This document shows positions 1 to 5,970 of a stretch of DNA of 21,511 bases, piece by piece. A model generated the notes under the pieces. It was not told the DNA's origin, ran no database searches, and was given only the letters and a program-made list of their open reading frames with translations. The position numbers and the translations under genes are program-made. This stretch comes from a virus: positions 1 to 21,511 of the IMG/VR virus record IMGVR_UViG_3300010403_000062; one strand, given 5' to 3'. How positions within the stretch are numbered: position 1 is the first letter of the stretch; each line of letters opens with the position of its first letter.

Positions 1-913
1 CCCATGCCTTTCGGAATGGCGTACTCACATAGACCCCGGTGGCCGACATGAATCCAGTCAATTCATATGGCGTTGAGATGGCACCGTTACTGATGAATTC
101 ACATTCAAGAGCCTTGGCGACCATGCGCGCCGCCGTGGTTTTTCCTGATCCGGCGGGACCAGCCAACCAGATATTCAAACGCATACCATCGTGCGTTCTG
201 GCGCTGACCGCCTTCAACAGTATTTCAAAGTTCTTATGCTGAACACCAACATTGATCGGCTGCTTTTCTGGAATCTTCACTTCAATAGTGGCAACCTTAT
301 CCTTCTTGATTTCCTTGATGATTCGATCAATGGAGGATTGCACAATCGCATTGATGCGATCTTCGTTGGCCGCTTGCCGCGCCTCATGCGCCACTTGGCC
401 GGAAATGGACGCAAACAAGGCTGCAATCTGTCCGGCGGTATCGCCTTCCTTGAAGACCGGCGTAGGAGCAGGCGGAGTCGATCCAGGCTCCACGAATAGC
501 GGCGGGATATGCCCAATCTTCTCATTGATCTGCTGTTCTGTATAGGAACTCTTCACCAGCGATGCCCTACCGAACCTGTTCAGGCCATTCATTCTGGCCC
601 TATCCCCGCCGAGTTTCTCAAATAGCTCGGCCAATTGCTCCGACTTCATACCGATTAGCTTCTCCCACATTGGTCCCACCTCCAATTCATCTGGATTGTA
701 TTCACACCTAATAATATTTACATATTTTGGATCGAAGTCGCACGCGTCATACGGGCTTTCCCTGTGAGCCTCACATGGATCGCAACCGATCCAATAGCGA
801 TACCCTTCGGAGACATCAATGCCTGAACATCTATTCCAATGATGTTCCCGCATTCTGCAACCACATGGCATTCCATCAAATCCAACCGATGCTTTTGGGG
901 CCAACCCTGCCAT
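1..913 (-). CDS. AAA+ ATPase (dynein-related/CobS-MoxR type), C-terminus cut by window edge
   Basis: Minus-strand gene starting at 913 with AAGGAG five bases upstream; 304 codons are visible and the frame is still open at base 1. A Walker A motif GPAGSGKTT lies at residues 252-260, followed by the segment STPYELTGFMSATG and then STPFRKAW, a pattern typical of the AAA_5 (CobS/MoxR, dynein-related) family, in which a ring ATPase remodels a protein partner. Walker B, sensor and arginine finger would lie beyond the edge. The first 80 residues are cysteine-rich (C17, C19, C29, C44, C47, C58, C70) and may bind zinc; residues 82-250 contain Pro-rich and charged helical stretches. A second start at residue 82 (base 670) has its own GGAGGT site seven bases upstream, so a shorter form may also be made. 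The ATPase family call is firm; the substrate is unknown. Confidence 0.85.
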   Translation of the reverse strand, partial: MAGLAPKASVGFDGMPCGCRMREHHWNRCSGIDVSEGYRYWIGCDPCEAHRESPYDACDFDPKYVNIIRCEYNPDELEVGPMWEKLIGMKSEQLAELFEKLGGDRARMNGLNRFGRASLVKSSYTEQQINEKIGHIPPLFVEPGSTPPAPTPVFKEGDTAGQIAALFASISGQVAHEARQAANEDRINAIVQSSIDRIIKEIKKDKVATIEVKIPEKQPINVGVQHKNFEILLKAVSARTHDGMRLNIWLAGPAGSGKTTAARMVAKALECEFISNGAISTPYELTGFMSATGVYVSTPFRKAW

Positions 914-1059
914 AGTATCTCCTTATGGTATGGTTATAATTCCGACGGCTTCCGCTCATGCATGTTTATGTTGACGCCATGTATGCGATCTTGGGGGAGG
1001 GCATATGCGATGGTCGCCCCGAGCTAGAATTTAACCCACTTAAGGGAACCGTATTAAGA

Positions 1060-1566
1060 TTACTTCTTGAGGGCGAGAATCTTCTCTTTGATGATCATGG
1101 CCGTTGCATAGGTGCAACCATGATCAATGCGCGTGAAATCTTCACGGGACACATCGAAGCGATCCAGAATGTTCTGCGGCACAGGTCCGGCTTCATCGAT
1201 GATCTTTTGATGATCGCACAGGGCTGCAATCTGATCAATCAGCGCATTGTGCCGCTCTGTCTGTTCGTCCTTCGGCGCGGAAGGTGCCACCGAAAAGACG
1301 CACACTTGCTCATCACCAATCGTCATGTTGTCCCCATGGCGGAACATCCCGGGATATCCGCGCTGCTTACATTCCATGTCGATGGCCGTCTTCAGCAATC
1401 CGATTCCACGCTGACAGTCTTCCGGTGTGTCCGACTTATCGTGGAAGCATTCAATGTTGCCATTGGCGGCAACACGAATGCCCCGCGTAAGATGAAAAAT
1501 CTTCGGGATCATCCCGATCGCTTCAACCACCTCTTTGACTTCCTTAATCGCCTGTTCTTTGGTCAT
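1060..1566 (-). CDS. Hypothetical phage protein, 168 aa
   Basis: Starts at 1566 with AGGAGG four bases upstream of ATG and ends 146 bases before the ATPase gene. The protein begins with a Lys/Glu-rich helix (MTKEQAIKEVKEVVEAIG) and has a mixed centre with five cysteines but no zinc-site spacing I recognise. No family is recognised. A 203-codon frame runs antisense to it, but only this strand has a strong ribosome binding site and matches the direction of the neighbouring genes. The 146 bases between this gene and the ATPase hold no gene I can support. Confidence 0.75.
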   Translation of the reverse strand: MTKEQAIKEVKEVVEAIGMIPKIFHLTRGIRVAANGNIECFHDKSDTPEDCQRGIGLLKTAIDMECKQRGYPGMFRHGDNMTIGDEQVCVFSVAPSAPKDEQTERHNALIDQIAALCDHQKIIDEAGPVPQNILDRFDVSREDFTRIDHGCTYATAMIIKEKILALKK

Positions 1567-1593
1567 TGATCCTCCTGTTAAATTACTTAATAG

Positions 1594-1773
1594 TCACTCT
1601 TGACGATTTGGATTGCCTCGCCCGAAATTCTCTGAAAACTTCAGCAAAAGGTCGCACGCCCCGAAGGCCGCCAATCCGGCGATCCACCCAAATTGATACC
1701 AGACAAACGATGAGACGAGAAGGTAATCAGCAATCTCTCCCAAGGATGTCTTTGCCACCACCGATGCTTTCAT
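1594..1773 (-). CDS. Small membrane protein, 59 aa
   Basis: ATG at 1773 follows AGGAGG with a four-base spacer, and the frame ends with TGA at 1594, 27 bases before the start of the next gene. The product has one probable transmembrane segment at about residues 20-44 (from SSFVWYQFGWIAGLAAFGAC), preceded by a short polar head and followed by a charged tail ending in NPNRQE. It is too small to assign; phages often carry such single-span proteins with lysis, superinfection or host take-over roles, but nothing here decides between them. It is the first gene left of the structured stretch that begins at about 1800. Confidence 0.6.
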   Translation of the reverse strand: MKASVVAKTSLGEIADYLLVSSFVWYQFGWIAGLAAFGACDLLLKFSENFGRGNPNRQE

Positions 1774-1785
1774 GTGTCCTCCTGT

Positions 1786-1794
1786 TGATATAAG
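1786..1794 (+). promoter_or_regulatory. Extended -10 promoter-like box before RNA 1
   Basis: TGA followed by TATAAG (TATAAG at 1789-1794) matches an extended -10 element on the plus strand. The expected start, about seven bases downstream, falls at 1801, the first base of the outermost helix of the structured stretch. No convincing -35 hexamer is visible, so this is an inference from position. Confidence 0.35.
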
Positions 1795-1800
1795 TCCTTT

Positions 1801-2215
1801 CGCGGTGATGTTTATACCATTTAAGGCGGAGCGACCGCCTCACCGCGCACCCCATCATAGCTATAGCCTAGATGTTGCTGTTCATTAGTGAGCAGCGGGT
1901 GATTTGTCCGACCCGAGTTGTCGGCTTTGTATTTATCGTTTAACGTCCGATAGCTGCGACGAGAGGGCCGAATGGTCATTACATGTATCATCCCTCAATT
2001 GCTTCCATGGCAGCTTTTATGGAAAAGAGTGCAAACCCTCGCCGTTGTTTACGGGGTGCGAGCGTCCGACCGTGCCACATTGCGTGGTTTTACACGCTCT
2101 CTTGGTCTGCGAATGGTAGTAACCCGTATATGGGCGCTTGCCACGATTACCGTGCGTCATTCTTATTCGCCTAATGTGGACTTTTCAGCACGCATACGAG
2201 AACCGTACACAATGC
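1801..2215 (+). ncRNA. Putative structured RNA 1 (about 0.4 kb), no convincing gene
   Basis: This stretch between two minus-strand genes has no frame with a ribosome binding site but many inverted repeats. CGCGGTGA (1801-1808) pairs with TCACCGCG (1840-1847) around an inner hairpin GGCGG/CCGCC. An eight-pair hairpin 1877-1884/1889-1896 has a TTAG loop and contains one U-G pair that exists only if the plus strand is the RNA. Further hairpins are CGGGT/ACCCG (1896-1900/1911-1915), TATCG/CGATA (1934-1938/1948-1952), TTCCAT/ATGGAA (2003-2008/2019-2024) and CTCGC/GCGAG (2038-2042/2058-2062). Most helices are short, so this is the weakest of the three RNA candidates. The 3' end is not evident: the next gene on the other strand ends at 2216 and no U-tract terminator is seen. 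Confidence 0.45.
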
Positions 2216-2575
2216 TTACTTATTAGTCCGGTATTCCCGCGAAAACTTCTCAAAATCCAGCCAATCTTCCTTTAGGAGATTCCCTATTGCTTCCACCTTG
2301 CAATATGTCGCCCTGACGCGGATATGTTTTCCGGGGATATCTTCCCATTTGTCTACCCCTACAACTTCAAGAATCCTCATAATGAGAGCCATTCCATACA
2401 TGGTCGGAATACGCTTTGCCTTTTCCGGGCTAAAGGTATCCATACAATACCCACCAGTACCCTGCCCTGATCCGCCATAGTCAAGCTGGATATTGAATGT
2501 GAAGATTCCGTGATCTTCGTAACCCAAGGACGTCCCCTGGATTTTGGCGTTCTTCACCTCTGCCGGTTCATTCAT
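2216..2575 (-). CDS. Conserved phage hypothetical protein, 119 aa
   Basis: ATG at 2575 follows AAGGAG with a five-base spacer and overlaps the end of the 51-residue gene upstream. The protein opens with MNEPAEVKNAKIQGTSLGY and contains GYEDHGIFTFNIQLDYGG, a pattern I associate with a widespread phage protein of unknown function; the second half (GMALIMRILEVVGVDKWEDI, then GKHIRVRA) fits a small mixed alpha/beta domain. No catalytic motif or membrane segment is visible. It is the last gene of a run of overlapping small genes (3208 to 2216) and ends where structured RNA 1 is presumed to end on the other strand. Coding status is firm; function is unknown. Confidence 0.85.
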   Translation of the reverse strand: MNEPAEVKNAKIQGTSLGYEDHGIFTFNIQLDYGGSGQGTGGYCMDTFSPEKAKRIPTMYGMALIMRILEVVGVDKWEDIPGKHIRVRATYCKVEAIGNLLKEDWLDFEKFSREYRTNK

Positions 2576-2723
2576 TGTTGCTCCTTATCAGCCTTGCAAG
2601 CTGTTCTGCCATGGAAGGCATACGCAGCCGCTCATGTTTGGCAAGTTCTTTGGCTGCTTCCCGCGCCGATTCCTGATGCTTTTTAGCCGCGATCCGGCCA
2701 ACGCCATCCTTTTGATTGTCCAT
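2568..2723 (-). CDS. Small charged helical protein, 51 aa
   Basis: ATG at 2723 is preceded by GGAGG with a five-base spacer, and the TGA stop at 2568 overlaps the ATG of the next gene (2575) by eight bases, which suggests translational coupling. The product (MDNQKDGVGRIAAKKHQESA at the start, RLIRSNNE at the end) is rich in Ala, Lys, Glu and Arg and is probably a single amphipathic or coiled-coil helix. No family is recognised. Confidence 0.65.
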   Translation of the reverse strand: MDNQKDGVGRIAAKKHQESAREAAKELAKHERLRMPSMAEQLARLIRSNNE

Positions 2724-2844
2724 AGGAACCTCCATAGCTTAAGAATAGTCCGGCAATCAATCCTCCACACAACCATGCCTGACAGAGCGTTGCCCATGAA
2801 CGAGGATTCATGGAATCCCATAGGGTGAGCAGAAGATTATCCAT
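2683..2844 (-). CDS. Small membrane protein, 53 aa (tentative)
   Basis: The ATG at 2844 overlaps the stop codon region of the upstream gene (ending 2837), so translation could be coupled, but no clear Shine-Dalgarno is present. The product has one probable membrane span at about residues 18-38 (AWLCGGLIAGLFLSYGG) and a short basic tail. It fills the otherwise empty 110 bases between its neighbours and overlaps the next start at 2723 by 41 bases in another frame. It resembles the 59-residue membrane protein at 1594-1773 only in architecture. Confidence 0.45.
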   Translation of the reverse strand: MDNLLLTLWDSMNPRSWATLCQAWLCGGLIAGLFLSYGGSYGQSKGWRWPDRG

Positions 2845-3076
2845 TGGTGGCCCGTGCGATGGCGGCGCGGGCGCGTTTCGCGTGACGTTTGGCGGCACCT
2901 TCGTTTGTCCCGCCATAGCCGCATGTTTCAACGTAATTGGTCATTGATCGCAGGATTCCCAGAAGGTCCGCGTTGATCGCCTTGAGCCGCGCATTCTCAT
3001 CCTCTAGGTCTGGGGCGGTTGCGATCTTGGCTGTCTCGCCGTGATTGACTCCATTTAGAAAACAGGCATTGCACAT
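2837..3076 (-). CDS. Small hypothetical protein, 79 aa
   Basis: ATG at 3076 lies eight bases after AGGAG, which is itself inside the last codons of the upstream gene. The product starts with a Cys-containing peptide (MCNACFLNGV; C2 and C5), continues with a helical segment DLEDENARLKAINADLLGIL that looks like a short coiled coil, and ends with a basic Ala/Arg-rich tail. The CxxC could bind metal or be structural. No family is recognised. Confidence 0.7.
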   Translation of the reverse strand: MCNACFLNGVNHGETAKIATAPDLEDENARLKAINADLLGILRSMTNYVETCGYGGTNEGAAKRHAKRARAAIARATNG

Positions 3077-3079
3077 AGT

Positions 3080-3208
3080 TTATTCTCCTGACTTGTGCGC
3101 GGGAACCGGAGGAAGCATATAGGCCATCCCATCTTCCACCTTCCACGTCTTCCACCCATGGTTGACTAATTCAAGCCATGCAGATGAGTTGTATTCGATT
3201 TTAAGCAT
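3080..3208 (-). CDS. Small hypothetical protein, 42 aa
   Basis: ATG at 3208 follows GGGAGG with a four-base spacer; TAA at 3080 is three bases before the next ATG (3076), whose Shine-Dalgarno overlaps this gene's end. The sequence (MLKIEYNSSAWLELVNHGWK, then WKVEDGMAYMLPPVPA) is of the kind seen in short phage ORFs, with aromatic residues spaced as in a small beta sheet. It is the first gene of the minus-strand run that ends at 2216 and starts immediately left of structured RNA 2. Confidence 0.65.
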   Translation of the reverse strand: MLKIEYNSSAWLELVNHGWKTWKVEDGMAYMLPPVPAHKSGE

Positions 3209-3234
3209 TGGACCTCCCCATCATCAGTCGTGGA

Positions 3235-3240
3235 TATAAT
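3235..3240 (+). promoter_or_regulatory. Consensus -10 box TATAAT before RNA 2
   Basis: A perfect TATAAT on the plus strand ends six bases before the first helix of structured RNA 2 (3246). The only -35-like hexamer (TTGGAC, 3208-3213) is 21 bases away, too far for a standard sigma70 site, so an activator or a phage-specific factor would be needed. The box lies just upstream of, and opposite to, the minus-strand gene starting at 3208. Confidence 0.4.
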
Positions 3241-3245
3241 GCCGT

Positions 3246-3655
3246 GTGGGATATCGGGTGCCCACTCCCGCCGATGCTTGTATGCCGCACCAGGAGCATA
3301 TCAGTTTATGGACATGATTGGTCGCATCATAAAAATGATGCCATAGCGCGTTATGCGTTATCAACGCATACAGCTTGCAATTATCCACTACTTTTTGGTG
3401 GAGTGGCGCGCTATTTCGGGGTACAAAACAATCATGTGTGGCGGGATTCCCACTCCGCTCCCAGACAAAAACACAGGCCGACTTTATTTCCACTAGCTTA
3501 AAGCCCTAGTTTAGCTCTCACTCCGGTTTAGCTTCGGAACGGCCTTATCTTACCCACCACCAGCTACGGTGGTCACACATGAATTAAGCCACGGGGTTGA
3601 TGACGCACTTACCCCTTGTGCGACAGGCTTATACCGCTGATCCTGTACGCGGCCG
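3246..3655 (+). ncRNA. Putative structured RNA 2 (about 0.4 kb) with nested helices and a pseudoknot
   Basis: Perfectly complementary segments nest inside one another: GTGGGA 3246-3251 with 3448-3453; TCCCGCC 3266-3272 with 3440-3446; ACATGATTG 3312-3320 with 3429-3437; ATAGCGCG 3343-3350 with 3407-3414. The last helix closes a three-way junction holding TATGCGTT/AACGCATA (3352-3359/3363-3370, loop ATC) and TCCAC/GTGGA (3384-3388/3398-3402). A side hairpin GCATCAT-AAAA-ATGATGC occupies 3324-3341. The right part has ACCACC/GGTGGT (3556-3561/3568-3573) and TAAGCC/GGCTTA (3585-3590/3626-3631). The latter encloses an H-type pseudoknot in which GGGG (3593-3596) pairs with CCCC (3612-3615) inside the CGCAC/GTGCG hairpin loop (3604-3608/3618-3622). 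Possible G-U extensions (3273-3439, 3351-3406) favour the plus strand. Protein frames here lack ribosome binding sites. Confidence 0.65.
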
Positions 3656-3660
3656 GAATG

Positions 3661-3930
3661 TCAAACCTTGGCGAACGCGATCTTCGTCTCGACCACCAGC
3701 CCCGTGGCCTTGACCTGATCCGGGGTGGGAGCGAACCCGAGCAGCTTGATCTGGGTCGCCTTGTCCTGACTGACCAGCAGCGAACCAACAGCCGTGATGG
3801 GGTCACCCAATTCCGCCAGCGTGAACCCCATGTTCTTCAGAACATTCATGGCCTGATCCTTCTTGACCCCCGACTTCACCAGAATGCTTTCCGCGAACCG
3901 GGCCTGTTTATTCGACATGAGCATGGACAT
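3661..3930 (-). CDS. Small hypothetical protein, 89 aa
   Basis: ATG at 3930 follows AAGGAG at a rather long ten-base spacing; the ATG at 3919 (residues MSNKQ) is an alternative start. The product is Ala/Val/Leu-rich with a Lys-rich amphipathic pattern (SNKQARFAESILVKSGVKKD, later GSLLVSQDKATQIKLLGFAP) and no cysteines, consistent with a small folded helical or alpha/beta protein. No family is recognised. It lies alone between structured RNAs 2 and 3 on the opposite strand; a plus-strand transcript running past 3655 would be antisense to it. Confidence 0.7.
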   Translation of the reverse strand: MSMLMSNKQARFAESILVKSGVKKDQAMNVLKNMGFTLAELGDPITAVGSLLVSQDKATQIKLLGFAPTPDQVKATGLVVETKIAFAKV

Positions 3931-4029
3931 GGTTATACTTCTCCTTGACATTAGTTGCCCATGACTTCGGGCTATAAGTCCTACCCCACCCAATTATCCC
4001 TGCGCTTTTCACAGTGTGATTGTAAAGAA

Positions 4030-4058
4030 TTAACAGGTATTGGAATGAGGTATATATA
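4030..4058 (+). promoter_or_regulatory. Sigma70-like promoter of RNA 3
   Basis: TTAACA (4030-4035), a 17-base spacer and TATATA (4053-4058) form a good sigma70-type promoter on the plus strand. The expected start is at about 4065, the first base of helix ACGGTCC of the large structured RNA. A TCACA-G-TGTGA palindrome lies just upstream (4008-4018) and could be an operator. Confidence 0.55.
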
Positions 4059-4064
4059 AAGCCG

Positions 4065-5196
4065 ACGGTCCCCGCGTCCAAGTTTTGGATCATGGATATT
4101 GGACCGTGTTTCATGCGCGGGAATGAGCGGGAAAATGCCATGCGTCCCCGGTCCCTATTCTACCGAGAAGGTCAGGCCGTAGCATCGTAGCGGCCTATTC
4201 TGACGCGTGTATGGTTAACCTTGCCACCATCAGGGAATCTAGCTATGGTTCGAGCTAGCGCGCAGCCTTCTTTTATATTTACTGTCCGCGCATTTTCTCA
4301 CCTCGGGCTAGTGTTTCATACTCATGCGTGGGCCCATAGGGTTGCCATCCCGCTATTAGCGATACGTTTTTCAATAGGCGTCGTAAGCCTATGCATATTT
4401 TATAATGCCAGCACGCATATCACCCAGTCATTTTTATAGTTGCAATAGATTAGACGATCTAGGCAACCTTGTACCCAGGGTATTAGCCTGATAGACAACA
4501 GGTGATAGCGTGCAAAATCTAAACACCATGCAACAGGACGCAAGTTAGATTGCATGGTTACTCACGGGATATATACTCATGTCAGGTAACAGCATTGGAT
4601 ATGCCATACCCCAACATATACACCATCGCGCATACGGTACTTCTAGGTCTATTGTCGTATGGGGCTAGGTTGTCGTCGTTTCCCGCTATCAAGGTACGCT
4701 ATGGTGATTACTGTGTCCCGGCTTCGTCCGACTAATTGGACCTCACCCGCCATTTCACGGTTTACGCGGGCGAACAGCCATACTTCGGCCATCCGACTAG
4801 GGGCGACTAATCGCTATTGCCTATCCCGCTACGCTACTACGGTTTATCCATAGTGCCAGCACCTTGATATCGCAGCTTGCCATATACACGCTATCCAATG
4901 TTCCCGCAGCGATTCTATGCACCTTGCATAGCGCCCTATCCGGCCCGTTTCGGCCTTAGCGGTCGGTCTATATACCGTGTATACCTTTGGGGTAATCCGT
5001 GTGAAACTATTGCAACCCCTTGTGTCTAGCTCGTATCCCGCGTTGTATCAGTCCTACCGCGCTATCGGCTGGCCGTTCCGCCTCGCCCGCGCTGGCAGTC
5101 TACCATACTGCAATCACCGTGCCAACCTTGAAATGCGCGCCAGCAACGGCGCGACGGGGTTAGCCGGTGTCAGATTGTCACCACCTGACACTTTTT
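4065..5196 (+). ncRNA. Putative giant structured non-coding RNA (about 1.13 kb), RNA 3
   Basis: No frame of this 1.1 kb has a ribosome binding site or protein-like sequence, yet perfect inverted repeats run through it. Hairpins: 4065-4071/4101-4107 (ACGGTCC), 4077-4089 (triloop), 4174-4179/4191-4196, 4239-4258 (CTAGCT/AGCTAG), 4374-4392 (ATAGGC/GCCTAT, seven-base loop), 4526-4533/4550-4557 (eight pairs), 4631-4636/4656-4661, 4803-4814, 4915-4931 (CTATGCA-CCT-TGCATAG). Long-range helices enclose domains: GCACGC and ATCAC (4411-4423) with GTGAT and GCGTGC (4502-4513); TATCAAGGT and CTATGG (4687-4704) with CCATAG and ACCTTGATA (4848-4869); TATACACG (4883-4890) with CGTGTATA (4976-4983). A promoter-like sequence precedes the first helix and an intrinsic terminator ends the stretch. 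The architecture recalls the ornate phage RNAs ROOL and GOLLD, which also sit near phage tRNA genes; membership cannot be judged by eye. Confidence 0.7.
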
Positions 5197-5338
5197 GATC
5201 TGACACTTGACACTGCTTCATTTTGCAACGTTCGCCATACAGTCGTGCATCTGCAATCAGCCTGGCCTCAAGCACCTTGAGTCTGACTGCCTTCTGTGCG
5301 GCCGTCATGTTGTCCATGTCGCCATTGTATGCAGGCAT
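5114..5338 (-). CDS. Doubtful small protein, 74 aa
   Basis: The frame is open further upstream, but protein-like sequence begins at ATG 5338 (MPAYNGDMDNMTAAQKAVRL) and continues with an Ala/Leu/Arg-rich helix to about residue 45; the C-terminal third looks random. No Shine-Dalgarno is visible before this or the internal ATGs. Its last 80 bases run through the terminator of RNA 3 on the other strand, where codons read the TGACAC repeats. It may be a real minor gene or an accident of the antisense strand. Confidence 0.3.
   Translation of the reverse strand: MPAYNGDMDNMTAAQKAVRLKVLEARLIADARLYGERCKMKQCQVSDQKVSGGDNLTPANPVAPLLARISRLAR
5167..5196 (+). terminator. Intrinsic terminator of RNA 3
   Basis: GTGTCAG (5167-5173) and CTGACAC (5185-5191) form a seven-pair stem with an 11-base loop, directly followed by five T residues on the plus strand. 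This fits rho-independent termination of rightward transcription. The half-site TGACAC recurs just downstream (in TCTGACACTT and TTGACACTGC), so the cluster may also bind a protein. Confidence 0.7.
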
Positions 5339-5935
5339 CGTGCCAACACAAAAGCATGACAGGCACGCACGGAATATGTTGCACAATGCAACGATTGTCC
5401 GAAAAACAAACACGGCGGGGAAAAGCCCACAAAGACAATGCTTTTCGTGTGTTCAGATGTAGGACATACCGTAAGGAACCTGGACACAGACAGAATGATG
5501 CAGAATGAAACATGGTGGTTACTTATGGTAACTAGCATAATGCAAGCCTGTAAGCATTTATGGTGTAGTGTTGAGCATCATTCTTCCAATCCCATTGTCA
5601 TTACAGCATTTATGCACACCATCATCCTGGCTTCATGCTGCATCGCACGCAATATTGATGGAATCATGATATATCAACCATGGATAGCTATATGTCATGA
5701 CATAGCTATGGCCATGCTATTGCATAGAGCGTGCCATGATGGGAGGCTCACCCAACTTGAGCATGATAAAGGGGGGAAAGGATCATCTCCCTTCAAATTG
5801 CCATTTTGAAGCATACCCTGTCATGTTTTTAGCACATGGGGACCCATTCTGGCTAGAAGGGGACCCACAAAAAGGCTGGAATATTCCCTGAATTAAATAT
5901 GCCGATATTCATTGAATTTAATCTTTGATTGCCTA
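5200..5935. other. Palindrome-rich intergenic stretch without a convincing gene
   Basis: Beyond the doubtful minus-strand frame ending near 5338, this stretch shows no supported gene. A 123-codon plus-strand frame (5438-5809) has no ribosome binding site and an odd composition rich in Cys, His and Met. It contains perfect short inverted repeats: GTTGCA-CAA-TGCAAC (5378-5392), GTTAC-TTATG-GTAAC near 5515, and overlapping palindromes between about 5660 and 5715, including TGTCATGACA (5693-5702) flanked by ATAGCTA and TAGCTAT. The right end (5880-5930) is AT-rich and holds ATTAAAT/ATTTAAT. It could be a replication origin, a regulatory region or another structured RNA. Confidence 0.4.
5838..5867 (+). 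repeat. Two GGGGACCCA sites 21 bp apart (possible operator pair)
   Basis: GGGGACCCA occurs at 5838-5846 and again at 5859-5867. The 21-base spacing places both on the same helix face. The first copy extends to the palindrome ATGGGGACCCAT. They lie about 70-100 bases upstream of the strong promoter at 5936, a position suited to an activator or repressor; the binding protein is unknown. Confidence 0.35.
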
Positions 5936-5964
5936 TTGACATTTGACTCCGGATATGCTAGACT
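5936..5964 (+). promoter_or_regulatory. Strong sigma70-type promoter
   Basis: A perfect TTGACA (5936-5941), a spacer of exactly 17 bases ending in TGC (extended -10), and TAGACT (5959-5964) make this the best promoter in the window. The predicted start is about 5971, the first base of the tRNA-like structured RNA, and the transcript would continue rightward through the tRNAs and small genes. Confidence 0.8.
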
Positions 5965-5970
5965 CCTATC

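Noticed and set aside
958-1569. Plus-strand frame of 203 codons antisense to the 168-residue gene
   Set aside because: No Shine-Dalgarno; the opposite frame has AGGAGG, proper orientation with its neighbours and a more protein-like sequence.
3224-3493. Minus-strand frame of 89 codons inside structured RNA 2
   Set aside because: GTG start without ribosome binding site; the nested inverted repeats explain the stretch better.
4221-4853. Short plus-strand frames within RNA 3
   Set aside because: No ribosome binding sites, overlapping in different frames, and compositions typical of translated structured DNA.
5185-5216. TGACAC repeats as a CRISPR or iteron array
   Set aside because: Units are six bases at irregular spacing, two of them are the terminator stem, and there are no spacers of constant length.
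5438-5809. Plus-strand frame of 123 codons
   Set aside because: No ribosome binding site, unusual Cys/His/Met-rich composition produced by GCAT/CATG-rich palindromic DNA, and no recognisable pattern.
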